Below are positions 60,334 to 64,000 of a stretch of 64,000 bases of DNA, in pieces. The notes under the pieces were generated by a model. It had not been told where the DNA came from. It did no database searches and saw only the letters and a list, made by a program, of their open reading frames with translations. Where the stretch lies: the NCBI GenBank assembly GCA_030015575.1, contig CM057337.1, positions 299,856,044 to 299,920,043 on the forward strand, written 5' to 3'. The DNA is from Agapanthus africanus. Lineage: Eukaryota; Streptophyta; Magnoliopsida; Asparagales; Amaryllidaceae. Position 1 is the first letter of the stretch, and every line of letters begins with the position of its first letter. A program made the position numbers and the translations under genes.

Positions 60334-61891
60334 TTTAGGAGGTATGAGCTTGATCCTATATGGAGCATCCTTGTGATAAGAGGAGATTGACCGAGTGTAG
60401 CATAGGAAACACCTTTCCTATCAAGAGTATGTCATCCACATACAATACGAGGAAGACCACAATACTCTCTACTACCTTTTTGTACATACAATGTTCATTT
60501 ACCATTTTGATGAAGTCAAACTCTTTGACTACCACATCAAAACAGATGTTCCAACTCCGCGATACCTGCTTTAACTCGTAAAGCAATTTGCACACGTTTC
60601 CGTTGCTCCCACTGTCTACGAAGCCCTCGGGCTATGTACTTATAGAGGCTCTCTACTAAATCATTATCTAGAAAAACAGTCATGACACCCAACTGCTAGA
60701 TATCGCAGTCATGGTATGTAGCAATGGAAAGTAGGATCCGGATGGACTTAAGCATAGCTACTGGAGAAAAGGTTTCATCATAAACCACACCTGATTGATG
60801 ATGAGAACCTTTTACAGCAAGTCTAGCTTTAAAAGTCTCAACTTTTCCATCTACACCAAGTAATCTTCTCAAGATATACTTGCTCCTGATGAGGATTTAA
60901 CCCTTCAGATAAAGCAACCAAAGTCCATACTTTGTTGGTGTATATGGATTCCATCTCAGATCGCTTAGCATCTAGCCATTCTCACAGAGTCCCTACTCTT
61001 GATGGCCTGCTCGAAACTAGTTGGGTTATCATCTCATGATGCAATCCTCACTCCCACTGTCATTGAGAAAACCAAAGTATCTCTCAGGAGGATGAGGAAC
61101 CCTACTAGATCGGCGGAGTGGATGAAGTTCGTGGGGAACTATTGAATCCTCCGGTTGTACCAAATCATCAGTTGTAGTTTGTATAGCTGGAACTCCTTCC
61201 AGTTCTACCTCATGACCACAAATTTCTTTCCAAAATAAATTCCTTTTCTAAAAAGGTGGCATGCCGAGAAATAAAACACGTTTTGTTTCTCGGTGTGGTA
61301 GAAGATATTCCCTTGCGAATGCTTGGGATATCCAACAAACTTCCACAGAACTGACCTTGCATTGAGTTTGTCCGGATTTTGCTTTTAGACATAGGCCGGC
61401 CAACCCCAAATCTTAACTTACTTAAGAAATGGGCTCTTCCTATACCATATCACATATGGAGTGGTAGACACCTGATTTGGTTGGAACCCAATTCAATAGG
61501 TATGCTGCTTCATCAAGCGCATAACCCCAAAAAGAAATAAGCAGCTCAGTAGTACTCATCATAGAGTGCGCCATATCTAATAGGGTAAGATTGCTCCGCC
61601 CCGATACACCGTTGTGTTGTGGTGTACACGGAGGAGTAATGCTGAGAGGGAATCTCATTCTCCTTTAGAATAGTCCAGGAACTCCATGCTCAAGTATTCT
61701 CCTCCCCGATCACATCGTAAGCCATAATACTTATACCCGTTTTGGTTCTCGACTTCTGACTTATATTCATTAAATTTCTCAAAAGCTTCAGACTTGTGTT
61801 TCAACAGGAACATATGTCTGAATCTTGAGAGATCATCAGTGAATGTAACGAAGTACAAAGAACCGGTCCTGGCGTCTGTAGACAGGGGACC
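60334..61891 (-). pseudogene. Copia C6 pol relic
   Basis: Minus strand fragments of an Angela-type pol in order from integrase to RT: GPLSTDARTGSLYFVTFTDD (about 61890), YGLRCDRGGEYLSMEFLDYS, PPCTPQHNGVSGRSNLTLL (Gly in place of the catalytic Glu region SERR), CFISRHATFLEKEF, and RT LYVDDILLIGKVFPMLHSVN near 60420. Many frameshifts and stops separate them. It is cut on the left by C5 and on the right by the chromovirus-like LTR. It is the lowest level of the nest that I can see. Confidence 0.85.
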
Positions 61892-64000
61892 TGTCACGAC
61901 CCAAATTTGGCCCGTAACCGGCACTTAAACTACGTAACGTCTAAAGGCGTACGCAACTTAAGTAAGCCGAAACCCAGAAATCTAAACCACCCAAAACTGG
62001 ATCAACGGAGAAAAACATAGTTTTAAACATTCGGAATTTTTCAAGTAAAAATATTTAAGTTTAGTTTTCGTTCTTAAAAATTTCGGCAGCACCTCCTTTG
62101 TAAAAACTAACCCCGAAAACGGGTACAATATAGATAATAATAAAAGCATCCCAAACGGGAGCAAATCACGCCCAACGGCGGAGACAACCACCACAACATA
62201 TATACGACGCCGAAGCGAAGAAATATAAAAGGAAACTGCATAAAGAAGTAAAACTTTTCAACAAAACCGGCTCCCACGAGCACGGCTCCCAGAGTCACCA
62301 CAAAATAACACTGAATCCTTACAAGTCGTCTCTAAGTCATATACAACATAGTGGTAGATGGAGAATACTAGATCCAACAAAAATATACAAAGTACAAACA
62401 GATAACCGCAACCCACCTAAAAGCAAGGCTTCACAGCCAACCGTAGCGGTATCCGCAAAAGTAGAGATGAAAAGATGCCCTGCCGCGACTACTCAGAGGG
62501 TAAGTCCTGCACAACACTGTGGCACAACGGGGGTGAGTTGCCAACTCGTGAATAGTAAATAACATCATACAGTAATCGCAAGTATGCACGAACAGCGATC
62601 TATCTATCACAAGTAATCCGATAGCATAAGTATGATAAGTGAATATGCAACAATCATGTAAAGGTACATCATCAGGGTACTACAACTACATGAAACAATG
62701 CATATCAACATAATCCTGAGTGTGGGATGATATAATATAAAATATCATGCAAAAATCATCAGCATGGAAAAGCACCAGTGTCCCTCACTGACACATCAAA
62801 TCCCAAATCCTCAGGCACCGCATCCTCAGATCGGCCCTCACATCCTGTATGTCTCACGAAAACCTGAGTGTCAAACACCGACACTCGAAACATCATGAAA
62901 CCCGTGTCTAGCATCGACACGTAAATCCTCTTAACTCAGGCGCTGTCACCATGACTAGCCCTGACGTATGTCATACCTCACTCCGGTCGGTATCTCCAAG
63001 ATAACCGCCGAGTCCAAATACAATCACTGGTAGGTAGTGGTCCCACCGTCAGGTTTATCGTCTACACCACGAAATCACCACTCACCTCGGGGTACCATAC
63101 CGGGTCCACCATGTACCTGCAGACGGTGCATCCCTCTCCTCGAATCGGGTATCACAAGCCAAATCTCAGAACCGAGAAATCACATGGTGGACGCATCAAA
63201 TATCATATCAAGAGAAACCGGGTTTTCAAACAATACAATATTTTATTGAAAATATCCCCCACGGTTCTCAAATCCATAAATCATATGAAATCCATATCTC
63301 AATGCGTAAAATCCATATAAAACTAATATATGCAATATAAAACATCAATATGAGCATATAAAGGGAAAACCGCTCTTTAAATTGAATCTAGCTTTAAAAA
63401 CATATCATGCGGTTCCTAATTCCTTCGAAAATAAATGCAGTATCATATGAAGTGTACATGTAAGTGTAGCAGGGTTTAAGTATCTACATGTAATCAAGTA
63501 CGAGGGTGTACATGTCAATAGGTATGCATGATGTATAGGTAATTATAGCAAGATATAAGTGAAGTGGAATAAGGTTCACTACCTTAACTATTCTTGCCCA
63601 ATGCAATATCACGTATGTATGTGTCTGCAGTATTTCATATGCACAATAGAATATGAGTCACTACTCTAATCATTCCTATCCACTATCATATCATATATGT
63701 AGGTGTTTGTGCGTGTCATGGCAATTACAGACGGTGTGGGTGTAGCATACAATTTAGTGCTCGTGCAACATGAACCGTCAGTAATGTGTTATATCTAAAG
63801 GTACGAGTCAAGTACAACAGATAATGCTATGCAATGACATTCATATGAAAGTAACTAATATGCAAATACATGCAGCTATCATATCATATTCGCCCCGACG
63901 CATAACGCCATACGGGTGATTTCCCCGTAGATATTAAATCTACTCACCGATGGTCTCGAGCTAAGAAAATCCGACCACCTACATCCCCTTTTCCGCAGCA
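61892..64000 (-). repeat. Chromovirus-like LTR, partial, related to the LARD LTR
   Basis: Plus strand starts TGTCACGACCC, the reverse of the LARD LTR end GGGTCGTGACA. Several blocks match the LARD LTR in reverse: 61925-61990 (counterpart 13540-13620), 62520-62560 (CGAGTTGGCAACTCACCC; counterpart near 6853), and 63040-63200 (GACCCGGTATGGTACCCC region; counterpart 6300-6420). Overall similarity is moderate, so it is another subfamily. It runs off the right edge. The 5 bp before it, GGACC (61887-61891), are the candidate target duplication in C6. No gene is visible in it. Confidence 0.85.

Noticed and set aside
1..64000. Host protein-coding genes, tRNA or rRNA genes
   Set aside because: Every recognisable protein fragment belongs to a retrotransposon, and I saw no cloverleaf or rRNA-like stretch; TGGTATCAGAGC sites are primer binding sites, not tRNA genes.

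Overview
The window is repetitive DNA from a flowering-plant nuclear genome. I found no host protein gene, tRNA, rRNA or CRISPR array. Almost every base can be given to an LTR retrotransposon. The lineages are Ty1/copia of Angela type (six elements, called C1-C6 here), a Ty3/gypsy Tat-clade element with two RNase H domains, a Ty3/gypsy Athila element, and chromovirus (Tekay/Del-like) LTRs. This mix points to a heterochromatic part of a large plant genome. Species cannot be told from the sequence.

Layout, left to right. 1-23528 is a Tat element on the minus strand: 146 bases of its 3' LTR, a long 3' noncoding region with tandem repeats and a hairpin series, a decayed gag-pol (13800-21829), a PBS and a 1561-bp 5' LTR. 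A complete non-autonomous element with 4.58-kb LTRs and only 1.58 kb between them (LARD-like, plus strand, 2904-13638, TSD TCATC) sits inside it. 23529-26082 is the PBS, leader and 5' LTR of copia C1 (minus). 26083-44944 is copia C2 (plus), interrupted by the complete copia C3 (minus, 26966-37242, TSD AGAAC). 44945-47855 is the leader and 5' LTR of copia C4 (minus). 47856-54926 is the 3' two thirds of an Athila element (plus). 54927-60333 is copia C5 (plus, 5' end missing). 60334-61891 is a decayed copia pol, C6 (minus). 61892-64000 is part of a chromovirus-like LTR (minus) related to the LARD LTR.

The junctions read as one deep nest: LARD in Tat in C1 in C2 (which also took C3) in C4 in Athila in C5 in C6. 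The window holds the right half of the nest. Only the LARD and C3 have both ends inside it, so the other levels rest on one junction each and predict a specific mirror-image order to the left.

No element here looks autonomous. C3 comes closest: one uninterrupted frame except for three stop codons, but with its protease Asp and one zinc-knuckle Cys replaced. C2 has LTRs about 97% alike yet an almost unreadable coding region, and the LARD has no coding region, so both were probably moved in trans. The most unusual signals are four. One is a GC-rich palindrome module found about 190 nt after the PBS in four copia leaders and again in the Athila LTR region. One is a row of eight different hairpins, duplicated, with compensatory base changes between copies. 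One is an array of eleven G-boxes just upstream of a TATA-like box in the Tat LTR. The last is a thrice-repeated TTGGCC..GTCAAGG motif in copia leaders.
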